Shown: positions 35,301 to 46,028 of the stretch, in pieces
Layout of the letters: each line of letters opens with the position of its first letter
Numbering within the stretch: position 1 is the first letter of the stretch
Origin: Kingdonia uniflora
Lineage: Eukaryota > Streptophyta > Magnoliopsida > Ranunculales > Circaeasteraceae
Length of the DNA stretch: 64,000 bases
NCBI GenBank assembly: GCA_014058105.1
Contig: JACGCM010002535.1
Location: 434,001-498,000 of the forward strand
Direction: 5' to 3'
Program-made: the position numbers and the translations under genes
The notes under the pieces: model-generated
Told to the model about the DNA's origin: nothing
Database searches by the model: none
What the model saw: the letters and a program-made list of their open reading frames with translations, nothing else

Positions 35301-35533
35301 AACCACCAAGAGTTGGTGGGAACATCAACCAAATTGGATTCAAAACAAACATAAACGTGCGAGCGCACATTTCCACTACCGTCATACTTCAGCGATAAAA
35401 GCTGAGATAAGTTATTGTATTGCCTTCCGTTGACGGAACCCTCGAACTGTTTCTTAATGACATCTAACAGTTCCTTTGTGTTACCTTTCCGGCTGGAGTA
35501 GTTAGAGTCCATCAAGGTTTCAATATTAATCAA
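32311..35533 (-). pseudogene. Copia 2 gag-pol polyprotein (broken, gag deleted)
   Basis: Gag N-terminal sequence (TLMDSNYSSRKGNTKEL, LSLKYDGSGNVRSHV) runs straight into protease NSWWLDSGATIHISN in one open frame (35533-34991). The rest of gag and the CCHC knuckle have therefore been lost by an in-frame deletion. Integrase follows: ITFIDDFSRYTYIFL, VRSDQGGEYYGK, then 34359-33760 with LWGECLRYSVYIQNRVPSRS. Reverse transcriptase: KARLIAKGFKQRLGIDF, MDVKATFLNGRLNKEIYM, FMVLYVDDILLASSDD (33090 region). RNase H: GYSDSDFAGDKDDKKFTSRY and ASSTMEAEYVACYEASRQAV, ending at 32311. Frameshifts or stops separate the blocks. Confidence 0.93.
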
Positions 35534-36819
35534 TTAGTTTTGGATCATAGGGTCTATAACTGTATGAACCAAAGACTTATTTGAGGACGTGCAAAAATTA
35601 AATATTATGCGCGTTTAACTTGATCTATAAAAGATCTATAACTTGATGTTTTTAATCTCGATCCTACCTAGAGTGGGGTTAGGATGGTCGAGTCAGAGTG
35701 TATGTAATATTTATGGCATTAATTTTTCACTCTGCGGGCACAGCTATGTATCATCGAATCCCTCCTTTGGGTGGTGATTTGACATACATTGCCCCCTAGT
35801 TGGTGATCACTCACGCTCAAGACTAAACTAGCCACTTATAGGACTCGAGACACTTCCTTACCTTTGGACCGAGGGTTATCCTCATCTCCCTATACCGTGT
35901 AGCCTATTTTGACCCACTAATTAATTAGAAGTTTCTTAGCCTCCTTTGGGTGGTCTAATTATTTCAAATTCAATTAATGCAAAATAGTCTTAATGAGAGT
36001 TTACAAAACAATCTTAAAATGATGAGAAACGTTCAACTCCATGGACAAAACTCCTTTGGGTGTATTTGCCCATTTTATATCCCGCCTTCTTAACGACTGC
36101 TTGATCTCATTTAAACCCCATTGGAGATCCTTGGGCATCAACGCCCTATATCCATTAATGATATATATATAGTTAATGCCATATAGTATTAATTGTAATC
36201 CCTAAACAGGGTCGACATATATAATTTCTACATTTCGCGACAACCGCAAAAACGTCCTTTTAAAAAACAAGTATCCTCAACACCATTTACAGATAAAAAC
36301 AACTGAATGAGCCAGGGTCTCAATCACAACATCAGGAAAAACCAAACCCCTCTATAGAAAACGGTAACCAACACAAGCGAAAAACCAAGTACACCTCTAT
36401 TCAAATCAGATTTCATAAAACCCAATCTCTTCGCAAATCGGATTTTTTAAACCCAGCAATCAAATAGCGAAGAACCAACGCCGACAACAAAAATTTGATG
36501 TTGAAAACAATTCGAGTACACCTCTTTTCAAATCAGATTTCAGAAAACCCCAACTCTCCTCGAATCAAATTACAGAAAACCCAATCACCTCTAAAACCCT
36601 AAAGTTGTATTTCCCCAAAATCAATACATCAAAATCAGATTTCAGAAAACCCTTCATTGTGATGCTTGAAAAAACTGAAATCAAAACAAAACAAAAAAAC
36701 TTTGCAATCACAGCAGGGAACAAGCAGATTTCAGAGATCGCTGCAATCCGGATCTATTATCAGATTCTTGTAGGAAACAAGTGTGGGGGCAAATCTGATT
36801 TGGGGGATCAAATCCAATT

Positions 36820-36925
36820 GCACCGAAGAGATCAAATCTCTTTTACACTTAAGAGATCAAAATTGTTTTACACCGAAGAGATCAAAATTGTTTTTACACC
36901 AAAGAGATCAAAACTGTTTTTTTTT
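36820..36925 (-). repeat. Tandem repeats in copia 2 leader
   Basis: On plus, four imperfect copies of GAGATCAAAAYTGTTTTACACC, about 28 bases apart. A second repeat, AATCAGATTTCAKAAAACCC, recurs at 36408, 36530 and 36632. Both lie in the untranslated leader. Confidence 0.8.
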
Positions 36926-37105
36926 TTTAACTAGTGAACAGATGTCATAATTACTCGATGAGAGACTCGGGTCTTTGTACTAAACAGGTGTTGATGTTGA
37001 AAATAAAAAACCATTAAAGTAGAGAAAACAACCTCTGACAATAATTTTCAAATTCGTTTCTTTCTCGCTTTACAACAATAATTAATCATAGTATTTTGTA
37101 TCCTA

Positions 37106-37117
37106 GCTCTGACACCA
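37106..37117 (-). other. Copia 2 primer-binding site
   Basis: TGGTGTCAGAGC on minus, two bases inside the 5' LTR end. Same one-base variant of the initiator tRNA-Met site as in copia 1 and 3. Confidence 0.85.
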
Positions 37118-37119
37118 AT

Positions 37120-37489
37120 TGTTAGAAATACATACAATTAACTATGATCAATAACTTATCATATAAAGGAGATTATACTAACCTCTTCTCCTGCTCTCTG
37201 AAAATCACTTGCTCTTGAGTGGAGTCTTCCCTTCTTCCCTTGGATTGGCTGCAGACCTCAATAAAATGGTTTTATGTGTTGTAGCTTCCAAGAGGGACTT
37301 TCTCTCTATTTAATAGGGTTAGAGTGGTCTTCCCATTATACCATCAAACCATAATAAAGAGTAATACTAGGTCTCACCTACCTTAACTTGATGTAACAAT
37401 TGGGCACAACCAATAGCACATATACGACCTATTAACATATGTGCTCGTGAACCGGAAGAGTAGTGCCGGTATAGATAGAAAATCCAACA
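37120..37489 (-). repeat. Copia 2 5' LTR
   Basis: On minus begins TGTTGGATTTTCTATC and ends GTATGTATTTCTAACA. Confidence 0.92.
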
Positions 37490-37810
37490 CAATTGACTTG
37501 CTACCTTAAATCAAGATTATTTTTTTATCAAATACTAATGTTCATAAGTCCTCATACTTGTTATTACTTATTGTTCTCCATGCATTTTGGATGCATCATG
37601 TATGTATCGACAATAACGATATAAATGTAGTGCCTAAGGCTAAGGGGTGTCGACGCATTAATTGTACCGCTCAACCATGATAGTACGATACATTATATAA
37701 GAAATTTGATATAAACCACATTGCATAAATTTGATTAGTTCAACCTATCAGACCTGTTCAATCCACCAAATTCACAATAAACATGAAGGGAAAAAAATGA
37801 ATTTACTCAC

Positions 37811-38339
37811 CACGATTTCCGAACGCATAAAACTCTTCCCACGACTTCTTCAGCCCATCGAAATCGTCGTTAGCATTAAGAACCGCGTTAAGCCTAAACT
37901 TCACCCCCTCCAAATTCAAATTAATCCCATCCACCTTCTCCACAAACCCCTTCCTCCACTCCAAGAACCTCTTCTCAACTACTCCCACCTCCTCCTCATC
38001 GCCGCCAACAACCAACATATCCCTCTTAGTCTTCTCATTAAGAAACTCCAAATCTCGAATGTAGAGAGTCCCGGTGGCAACGGGTTCATCGCGCTTGCGT
38101 TTCTTGAGGTCTTTGTAAGTGTGGATGTTGATGTCGTCTTCGGGGATAGTGTGAGAGATTGAGAGAGAGGTTTTGTTTTTGAGGAAATTGATTAGGGAAT
38201 GTTTGAATTGCCATTCATCGAAGGGTTTTACAGAGAGATCGGATCGGTGAATTGTGAGGAGGAGAGAGATACGAGGGATGAGTGAGAGATCGTTTGAGAT
38301 TTCTAGGGTTTGGGTTGGCGGGAGAGAGTTGAAGCTCAT
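37811..38339 (-). CDS. Uncharacterised conserved-looking protein, first exon
   Basis: ATG at 38337-38339 opens a frame to TAA at 37803. The last codons overlap a strong donor (AATCGTG/GTGAGTAAAT, exon end 37811), so this is more likely exon 1 of a spliced gene than a complete 178-residue protein. The product starts MSFNSLPPTQTLEISNDLSL, has a basic KKRKRDEP stretch near residue 80 (possible nuclear signal), a Glu-rich EEEVGVVEKRFLEWRKGF and the ending DGLKKSWEEFYAFGNRG. There is no signal peptide or membrane segment. The frame is clean, unlike nearby transposon ORFs, so I take it as a host gene. I do not recognise the family. Copia 2's 5' LTR ends 320 bases downstream, so the element may sit in its intron or 3' flank; I find no clear second exon. 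Confidence 0.65.
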
Positions 38340-38486
38340 TTTCTTCTTCTTTTCTTTCTCAGAAGACTCCCGCTAGTTTGGTTACTAAGCTTTGTTTTTG
38401 TTTGGGTTGGAGTGAGGAATCTGTAATTGGGAGCTAACTTCGGGTGGTGCAAACTCAACAAAAACCCCTTTCAACAGTGCCTCTCA

Positions 38487-38697
38487 TAGTGTATTTTTGC
38501 TGTTTTTGGTGTTGTCCCAATGGGAAGGTGACATGTGGATAGTACGAGTTGTCAAAAATTTTAATGCAACCTCACTCTGCCCGAGACTTTTTTGGGGCAG
38601 CTACCGGTCCCACCGAATAAATTTAATTGAAGACAAGACTCTTGTTTGTAGAGTACTCATCTATTTTCTTTTCTCTTCTTCTCTCTCCTCTTGGTCG
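38487..38697 (+). repeat. Pack-MULE left TIR
   Basis: Contains GGTGTTGTCCCAATGGGAAG, GCTACCGGTCCCACCGAATA and AAGACAAGACTCTTGTTTGT, all recurring inverted at 39899-40125. Confidence 0.92.
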
Positions 38698-38799
38698 AGT
38701 ACTCCTCTTCATTTTTCTTTTCTTTTCTCTTCTTCTCTCTTCTCTTCTTTATGACAAGAACCAAACTTTATTGCTCAAAATGACCCAGAAACCATATAT

Positions 38800-39700
38800 C
38801 TGGGGGAAGGTGTTTTGAACTGTTTAATGAAATGCGGAGTCTGGGTGTTGGGTTTGATCGTTCAACGCTTGTTAGTGTGGCAAATTGTTTGTGTTCATTA
38901 GAGCATTTTTATCTATTGCATTGTCTTGCGATTAAGTTCGGGTTAGTTATTGATGTCAAGGTTGTGACTGCATTAGTGAAAGTCTACTCGGATCTTGGAG
39001 GGGATGTTCATGAGTGTTACAAGCTCTTTTTATAAATAAGTGGAAGTCAAGATGTTGTATCATGGACCGGGATTATTACGGTATTTGCTGAAAGGGAGCT
39101 GGAAGAAGCATTGCTTCTCTTCTCCAAGTTTTCTCGGGAATGCTTAGATGATCCAGACCGTTATATCTTCTCAAGTGTTATCAAAGCATGCGCAGGCCTT
39201 GCAACTGAACGACACTGCTCTACTGTCCATGCTCAAGTCATGAAGTATGGGTTTGAGAACGACACAATTCTTGACAATGCCCTCATACATGCTTATTCTC
39301 GTTGTGGGTCCGTTGAACTTTCAATGGAGGTTTGAGCTCAAATCATTTAGCAATTCTTAAAAGATACAAATAGCCTTGGTTATTGGTTTATTCATTTCAT
39401 TATACATGTTCAGCGTACATGTTATTTTTGGAGAACTTTTTTAAAATGTTTAATTCCACTATGTACTTGGTAGTTATGTGGTTTTTTTAACATTGTCGTA
39501 GGTTTTTTATTTTATGAAGGTTCGTAAAATGTATCTTGGAACCCGATGTTCAAGGCCTATGCCGTGCATGGTCGAGGAAGAGAGGCATTGCATCTTTCCA
39601 TATAAATGGACATCCAACCCGATGTCGCCACCTTTGTAGCCCTACTCTTAGCGTGTAGCCATGCCGGACCTGTAGAAGAGGGATCAAAGGTTGTGCACCG
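38800..39700 (+). pseudogene. Captured pentatricopeptide repeat (PPR) gene fragment
   Basis: A PLS-class PPR frame: MRSLGVGFDRSTLVSVANCL, LHCLAIKFGLVIDVKVVTAL then VKVYSDLGGDVHECYKLF; a TAA in frame at 39034; VVSWTGIITVFAERELEEAL then LLFSKFSREC; FSSVIKACAGLATERHCSTV then HAQVMKYGFENDTILDNALI and HAYSRCGSVELSMEV, ending at 39335. After about 200 non-coding bases the pattern resumes: YAVHGRGREALHLS, a stop, DIQPDVATFVALLLACSHAG then PVEEGS (39550-39690). Repeat units of 31-36 residues with W..I...Y and DALI..Y..CG patterns fit plant organelle RNA-binding PPR proteins. The start, E/DYW domains and organelle targeting peptide are missing. Carried within the Pack-MULE. Confidence 0.85.
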
Positions 39701-39898
39701 TTATAGTTTGTGTCTATTACAGCTCTTTGATCTTCCATCTTCAACGCAGAAAGTGTATATACCATCCGCCGATATCCCAACCTAGTTGTTAATGCCATAA
39801 TGTTTCTTCCAAGGCGATTATTATATGAGGGAAAAGTATGTAATTGTGGAAGCAACTATACATTTTGATTTCAAGCACATTGATGGTGGTAGTGTGGG

Positions 39899-40125
39899 GA
39901 CCAAGAGGAGAGAAGAAGATAAAAGAAAAGAAAAGAGGAGTACTCCACAAACAAGAGTCTTGTCTTCAATTAAATTTATTCGGTGGGACCGGTAGCTACC
40001 TCAAAAAAGTCTCGGGCAGAGAGAGGTTGCATTAAAAAATTTGACAACTCGTACCATCCACATGTCACCTTCCCATTGGGGCAACACCAAAAACAACAAA
40101 AAATGAAAACAACAAAAATGCACTC
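39899..40125 (-). repeat. Pack-MULE right TIR
   Basis: Inverted copy of 38487-38697. It has an additional TTGTTTTCATTTTT-like insertion close to the outer end. Confidence 0.92.
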
Positions 40126-40463
40126 TGCCTCTCATCTGTTATATCATGAGACATCTTTTAATATATTTTTTTTTTTGGAAAATGAGACATCTTTTAATCA
40201 ACCTTTTTAAGCCCACAACCCCACACATCTCTCTTTCTCTCTCCCACTCTCTCATGGTTCAATCCCATCCTACAAGTTTTTTAAATTATCAAAAAAAAAT
40301 CAAATCACTACCCTCCAACCCATCTCCTATTAGTCATCTTCTAGGGTTTCGATTCGCTTTATCGCTGCACCGAGAACACAAGGGGAATGATATTTACAAT
40401 TATGGTGAAGAATGTCATTGAGAACTAGATCTGAAATTGAGACTTGAAGTTGCACAAGGTTGT
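40126..40463. other. Possible leader of an unidentified gene
   Basis: A pyrimidine-rich CTCTCTTTCTCTC stretch and TTCTAGGGTTTCGATTCGC near 40340 resemble plant 5' leaders, but no protein was recognised. The sequence resumes right of copia 3 at 45253. Confidence 0.3.
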
Positions 40464-40703
40464 TGTAGAATAAAATTGCAGGTATTGAAGTGATTTTATT
40501 CAACTGTAAACTCAGTGATTACAACTAAGGAACTCAGCCCATTATATAGAAACTGAGTATAACAAGTTCTCTAAAATGAGGCAACTAATCCCACTTCAGT
40601 AGCCACTATTACCACCATTAACTAGACTTAATTGTTGAACAACAAACATGAACTGTCCTATTCTCCAGGGAGATTTATTCAAACACATGACCTAGTTCTA
40701 ACA
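40464..40703 (-). repeat. Copia 3 3' LTR
   Basis: On minus TGTTAGAACTAGGT to TTATTCTACA, 240 bases. Confidence 0.93.
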
Positions 40704-40720
40704 TCCTCCCTTAAACTGGA
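40704..40720 (-). other. Copia 3 polypurine tract
   Basis: On minus CCAGTTTAAGGGAGGA directly precedes the 3' LTR. Confidence 0.8.
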
Positions 40721-40787
40721 TATGCTAATACCAGTTTAGGAGCGACCCTAGTCTGATTTCTCCGATGGTATGTCCTTTTGACACAGG

Positions 40788-43700
40788 TTATGCCGAATCT
40801 TCTGAGTAACTCCTAACTTGTAATAAACATACTCCAAGGAGCTCTCGAGGCTTTTCAAACGCATCTATCTTGAGTGGTTTTGTAAATATATCTGCAATTT
40901 GATCTTCACTCCTGCAATGAAAGAGATTAATCATACCATCCTTCACGAGATTTCTTATGAAGTGGTACCGAACATCAATGTGTTTGGTTTGCCCATGGTA
41001 AATTGGATTCTTTGACATTTTGATTGTCGAAGTGTTGTCACAATATATAGGAGTGCCACTATCCTGAGAAAAATATAGTTTTCCATGCAATCATCTTAGC
41101 CATACCGCTTGACAAGCGCATGACGCAGCGACGACGTACTCTGTCTCTGTGGTGGACAAAGTAACGATGAGTTGTTTTTTTTACGATCAAGAAATCGCTG
41201 CCGAACCCAAGAAAAATACATATCCCATTGTGCACTTCTTGTCATCTTGATCTCCGCCATAGTCGTTATCGGTGTAACCAATTAAATAAGATGATTCTCC
41301 TTTCCTGTAAAGAATGGCAAGGTCAATCGTACCTTGTATATATCTCATAATCCTCTTTGCGGCGTTAAGATGCATATCCGTCAGAGTCTCCATGTATCGA
41401 CTGATTAGGCTTACGGTATGTTGAATATCTGGCCTCATTACGGTTAAATACATGAGACTGCCCACGATTTGTTAATAAACTGTGTTATCAACTTGCTCTC
41501 CTTGAGGGTCCTTTGTTAACTTTAATCCGACTTCAACTTGTGTACGAACTGGATTGCAATCTTGCATCTTGAACAGCTCCAAAATCTCCCTTGTGTATTT
41601 TTTCTGTGATAAATAAATTCCCAACTCTGATTGTACCACTTCAATACCAAGGAAGTAATGCATCTTCCCAAGATCAGACATTTTAAATTCTGCCATCATC
41701 GATTGTTTGAAGCCTTCAAACATCGTACAGTCATTAACCGTGTAGATCAGATCATCTACATATAAGCAGACGATAAGAAGCTTCCCATCAGTTCTGTACT
41801 TCACAAAAAGTGTAGGCTCATATGGACATTTTTCGAAGCCCACTTTTAGGAAGTACGCCTTTATGCAACTATACCAAGCTCGCGGAGCTTGATTCAGGAC
41901 GTATAAAGCTTTTCGTAACCGATACACGATCTTCTCGCTCCCCTTCTTCTCGTAACCAGGAGGTTGATCCACAAAGACGTTTTCTTGCAAGTCTCTGTGA
42001 AGAAATGACGATTTCACGTCTAACTGAAAAATGGGCCATGAATGTTGTGCGGATAAGGCAAGAACCATTCTGATAGTATCTTGTCGTGCGACTGGAGCGA
42101 ACACCTCATCGAAATCAATTCCTTGCTTTTGCTTATAACCCTTGGCCACCAACCTTGCTTTGTACTTATCGACATTTCCTTCGACATTCAACTCTTTCTT
42201 GTAAATCCACTTGGCGCCGATCAATCTGGAACCATGCGGAAAATCAATTAACTCCCACGTATTGTTCTTCTCAATAACCTTTAGCTCCTCATTCATTGCC
42301 TCTTGCCATTTTAATTCTTTGATCGCATCATGAAACTCAAGTGGATCACTGCCAGCAAACAAAACAATGTATACCACTGGATCGTCCGATCGAACCACTC
42401 CACCTAGCTCATAGTCTTCCAGATATGTTGGTTTTCTAATGGTTCTTCGAGGTCTTAAAACAGATGGTTCCTCCTTTGATCGTACCAATAAAGGAGGGAT
42501 GTTTGAGGATATGTTTTGCGGACTGGACGTGATTGAAGAAGACATGTTTGGAGGGTTGTTTGAAGGCATGTTTTGAGGGTTGTTTTGAGGCATTATTTGA
42601 AGGATGGATGGTTCTGCTGAGGACATGTTAGGAGAAGGTGATGTTTGTGCTTCATTGAGTGTAACTGAACTTGAATCATTACTATCAAACATCAATGGTA
42701 TAGCTGGTCTATTATCATTATCATTCCATTTCCAAGCATTTGCTTCATCGAAGATCACATCACGACTAATGACGATCTTACCGGTTATAGGATTATATAA
42801 TTTGTACGCTTTCGAGTAATCACTATAACCAAGAAAAATGCATTTCTCACCTTTGTCGTCAAGTTTTTTCCTTCTTTCGTCGGGAATGTGAGCATATGCG
42901 ATGCATCCGTAAATTTGTAAGTGCACGACATTGGGTTTCCTTCCGCTCCAAGCCTCCTCCGGTGTCATGTTCATGACGGATTTTGCAGGGCTCCGATTTA
43001 GTATATAGATGTTATACAAAATAGTTTTAAGCCAAAAACTCCTGGGAATATTCCTTGATTTTAGCATGCTTTGTACCATATCCATGATCGTGCGGTTCTT
43101 CCTTTTTGCGACACCGTTTTGCTGTGGAGAATAGGATGTCATCAATTGCCTTTTGATCCTATATTTCTCACAAAAAAATGTGAATTCGTTGGAGTTGTAT
43201 TCTCCACCACGATCTAATCGGAGAACCATTATAGGATTCCCTGCTTCTTTTTCAACGAGAGCCTTAAAACATTTGAACACCGATAAAGCTTCTGATTTCT
43301 CCTGTAAAAAATAAACCCAAGTTTTGCGGCTATAATCATCGATAAAGGTCATGAAGTACCTTTTATTGCCATTAGATTGTAGATCGATTGGTCCGCATAA
43401 ATCAGAATGAATCAGTTCTAGTGCCTTCTTAGCTCTCCATGCCACTCCTTTTGGAAACGGATCACGGTGTTGTTTGCTTACAACACAATCTTCACACACA
43501 TGCGGATGGTGATCAATTTTGGGAAGTCCTGAAACCATACCCTTTTGTCGAAGAAGCTTCAAACCTCTAAAGTTCAGGTGTCCATAACGGAGATGTTATA
43601 TCCAGGATGCATCATTAACTATACTTGCAAAACAGGGAAGTACGTCGTGTTTGATATATAAAGGAAACATCCGGTTTGAAGTCATGTTTACCTGTGCAAG

Positions 43701-44066
43701 CAAACCCTTTTTTGGATCTTCAATTCGACAAACTCCTTTTTTAATGATGATCTCATAGCCTTTCTCCTGAAGTTGTCCCACACTAAGCAAATTACTTTTC
43801 AAATTAGGAACATAGAAAATACTAAAAATAACCTGCTGAGAGTTATCTTTGGCTTGGAGCTTGATATCACCTTTCCCCATAATAGAAATTTTAGAATCAT
43901 CTCCGAATTTCACCGAGTGTCGTAAAGAATCATCTAGTTCCGAGAAAATGGACTTGTCTCCACACATGTGATTACTTACTCCCGTGTCCAAGTACCACAT
44001 ATTTTGACAAGTTTCTTCTTCGGTATTGCAAACCAAAAGAAGTGAAATTTTATCATCATTCTCCAC
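40788..44066 (-). pseudogene. Copia 3 protease-integrase-RT-RNase H (nearly intact)
   Basis: Protease (44066-43596) with MWYLDTGVSNHMCGD. Integrase: CEDCVVSKQHRDPF, LIHSDLCGP, LRLDRGGEYNSNEF and PQQNGVAKRKNR. The last is normally NGVAERKNR, so the catalytic Glu is Lys here. Reverse transcriptase: KWIYKKELNVEGNVDKYKAR, FQLDVKSSFLHRDLQENV, VCLYVDDLIYTVND. The 696-codon frame ends at a TAA (41472) at TVY-stop-QIVGSLMYL. RNase H (41465-40788): GYTDNDYGGDQDDKKCTMGY, a TGA where the family has Trp (AIS-stop-SKKQ), TTETEYVVAASC and IYCDNTSTIKMSKNP, ending at 40788. Frameshift near 43580. Confidence 0.95.
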
Positions 44067-44071
44067 AAAAA

Positions 44072-44960
44072 TCAGCTTGTCGTTTCTTTTCGGATAAGGG
44101 TTTGTTCGGCATTCCGAACGGTAATGCCCAAACTTGTCACATCCAAAACATTGGATATTAGATTTATCAAATGGCTTTGGCTATTGATAGTCTCTGTGGT
44201 TGTTTGTGCGTCCTCTGCCTTTTCCCCAAAAATTAGCTGATCGTCCACCGCGGTTATCTTGTCCCTATCCTCGACCACCTTCTCTTGTCTCCGATGATCG
44301 ATTGGTTGTTGAGGCCTGCAATGCTTGCTCCACTGCAACATGTTGATTGATCCTTTGCTCATGAACCAATAACGAACTCATCAATTCATCGATTGTGAGT
44401 GCATCAAGGTCTTTCGATTCTTCAATCGAACAAACCACATAATCAAACTTTGATATCATCAATCGAAGAACCTTCTCGATAATGATGATATTCCCCATCT
44501 TCATACCATGGATTCGCATATTATTTGCAATCGTCATAGTTCTTGAAAAATAAGCAGGAACAAACTATCCTTCTTGCATGCGTAGAGTCTCAAATTTTGT
44601 ACGAAGTGCTTGAGGCTGTGCACGCTTCACCTTTGCTGTTCTGAGATATTTTTGCTTCATAGAATCCCAAATTTGCTTTGACGTATCTTTGGAGAGAATT
44701 GTTTCCAAGATTGATCGATCAATCGCTTGAAAAATATAATTTTTTGCCTTCAAATCCATCAACTTTTGCTCCTCCAACTTAACTTTTTTAGTATTCGTCA
44801 ACGCTCTTAATTCTTCTTCCGTCGTAGGTTCAAAGAATCCCGTTTCTATGAGATTTCAATACTCCTTGGATCTCATGAAATTCTCCATTAACATACTCCA
44901 ATGGTCGTAGTGACCATCGAAACGGGGAATTGAAGGTTGCACAAAATACGACTCTGTCAT
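44072..44960 (-). pseudogene. Copia 3 gag (broken by stops)
   Basis: Starts at ATG 44958-44960 (MTESYFVQPSIPRFDGHYDH). The gag_2 core includes IWDSMKQKYLRTAKVKRAQ and LMSSLLVHEQRINQHV. The CCHC knuckle is CFGCDKFGHYRSEC. Four single stops interrupt it: a TGA where the family has Trp (KEY-stop-NLIETGF, 44856-44858), then QEG-stop, GGRG-stop and DYQ-stop. The frame is otherwise continuous. Confidence 0.92.
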
Positions 44961-44998
44961 CGAGAGAGACAAAAAAATCAATCCAAGAACTTTGCCAA

Positions 44999-45010
44999 GC
45001 TCTGACACCA
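44999..45010 (-). other. Copia 3 primer-binding site
   Basis: TGGTGTCAGAGC on minus, two bases from the LTR end. Confidence 0.87.
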
Positions 45011-45012
45011 AA

Positions 45013-45252
45013 TGTAGAATAAAATTACAGGTATTGAAGTGATTTTATTCAACTGTAAACTCAGTGATTTCAACTAAGGAACTCAGCCCATTATATAGGA
45101 ACTGAGTATAACAAGTTCTCTAAAATGAGGCAACTAATCCCACTTCAGTAGCCACTATTACAACCATTAACTAGACTTAACTGTTGAACTACAAATATGG
45201 ACTACCCTATTCTCCAGGGAGATTTATTCAAACACATAACCTAGTTCTAACA
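45013..45252 (-). repeat. Copia 3 5' LTR
   Basis: 240 bases, same ends as the 3' LTR (TGTTAGAAC to TTCTACA on minus). Confidence 0.93.
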
Positions 45253-45469
45253 GTTGTGAAGATGTAGATAGTAGATATGAGATTAATTTCATTTTAAAAT
45301 TTTCTCTTTGTATTAGTTTTTATTTGATCTTCATGTACCACCATTTTAAAGTTTTAGTTTCTTCACATGCTCTTGTTGGTGTAAATGCTTCATGGGTAAT
45401 TGGGATTCAGAGTGGATGCTCTTAGACATTAGATTCTTTGTAGCAAAAATGGTGTATGGAATTTCAAGT

Positions 45470-45642
45470 TTATGCCTTAATTCTTCGGTTTCGGTTCTAT
45501 TTCGATTTTTCCTATATTCTGTGGTTCGGTTTCGGATCGGTTTACCATAACTTCAATTTCGGTTAAAAAATTTGCAAACCGAAAAGTTTGATTTCGGTTT
45601 TGGTTTTGGTTTTACACCAAAACCGACCCATGCTCAGCCCTA
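45470..45642. mobile_element. Truncated hAT-like MITE end
   Basis: Right end only. As reverse complement it reads TAGGGCTGAGCATGGGTCGG followed by GGTTTTGG-type repeats (TTTCGGTT, AACCGAAA). No matching left end or 8-base duplication found. Confidence 0.5.
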
Positions 45643-46028
45643 AATATAGATATGGTAATATATCAAATCTTCATGGTTGGTTTTGGTTTGCAAAATGTAT
45701 GATACATTTCTCTCCTTTGGCAGCTTACAAACAAGGAGGACATTAGAGCATCTCTAACAACCAGTTTGAGTTTAGGTATGGGCTCTGACAGGGGGCCCAT
45801 AAAAAGCCCAACCCCAGCCTTTCCTAGTAGCAAGTTTAGGTTTGGGACGTGGCATTTTTTTAAAAATTTAACTTGGAGGAGTTGGATTACCGCGCGGTGT
45901 CCCTTTTACCGCCGCATCAACTGTTATCAATTTTGCTTCCCAACTCGACTCATTTTCACATTTTACTTCTTCCTCTCTCTCAATTCGAAGGTAAATCAAA
46001 TTATTCCCCCAACAAATTGAAAATAGAG

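Larger units (their letters stand above)
31016..37489 (-). mobile_element. Ty1/copia retrotransposon 2
   Basis: LTRs at 31016-31381 and 37120-37489, primer site, polypurine tract and pol genes on minus. 5-base duplication CAATT at 31011-31015 and 37490-37494. The LTRs differ by several indels and substitutions (for example an added CTTCCC-like block and a GTCTGA-type gap), so this is an older insertion than copia 3. Gag is internally deleted. The 5' leader between LTR and gag is unusually long (about 1.5 kb). Confidence 0.94.
38487..40125. mobile_element. Pack-MULE carrying PPR gene fragments
   Basis: 1,639 bases with long inverted repeats (38487-38697 and 39899-40125), flanked by the 9-base duplication TGCCTCTCA (38478-38486 and 40126-40134). 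The shared outer ends are (T/G)AGTG(T/C)ATTTTTG. Long TIRs plus a 9-base duplication define Mutator-type elements; there is no transposase. The interior is PPR-type coding sequence, making this a Pack-MULE. The inverted repeats are about 90% identical by eye with one 15-20 base indel near the outer end. Confidence 0.9.
40464..45252 (-). mobile_element. Ty1/copia retrotransposon 3
   Basis: 240-base LTRs at both ends, primer site, polypurine tract and a nearly complete gag-pol on minus. 5-base duplication GTTGT at 40459-40463 and 45253-45257. The LTRs differ at roughly a dozen of 240 positions with no length difference. This is the best preserved retroelement in the window: one frame spans integrase to reverse transcriptase for 696 codons. 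Confidence 0.95.

Noticed and set aside
31016..37489. Two separate solo LTRs
   Set aside because: Primer site, gag-pol order on minus and the shared CAATT duplication show one complete element.
39550..39855. 101-codon minus-strand ORF
   Set aside because: Antisense to the captured PPR fragment, which has the recognisable motifs.
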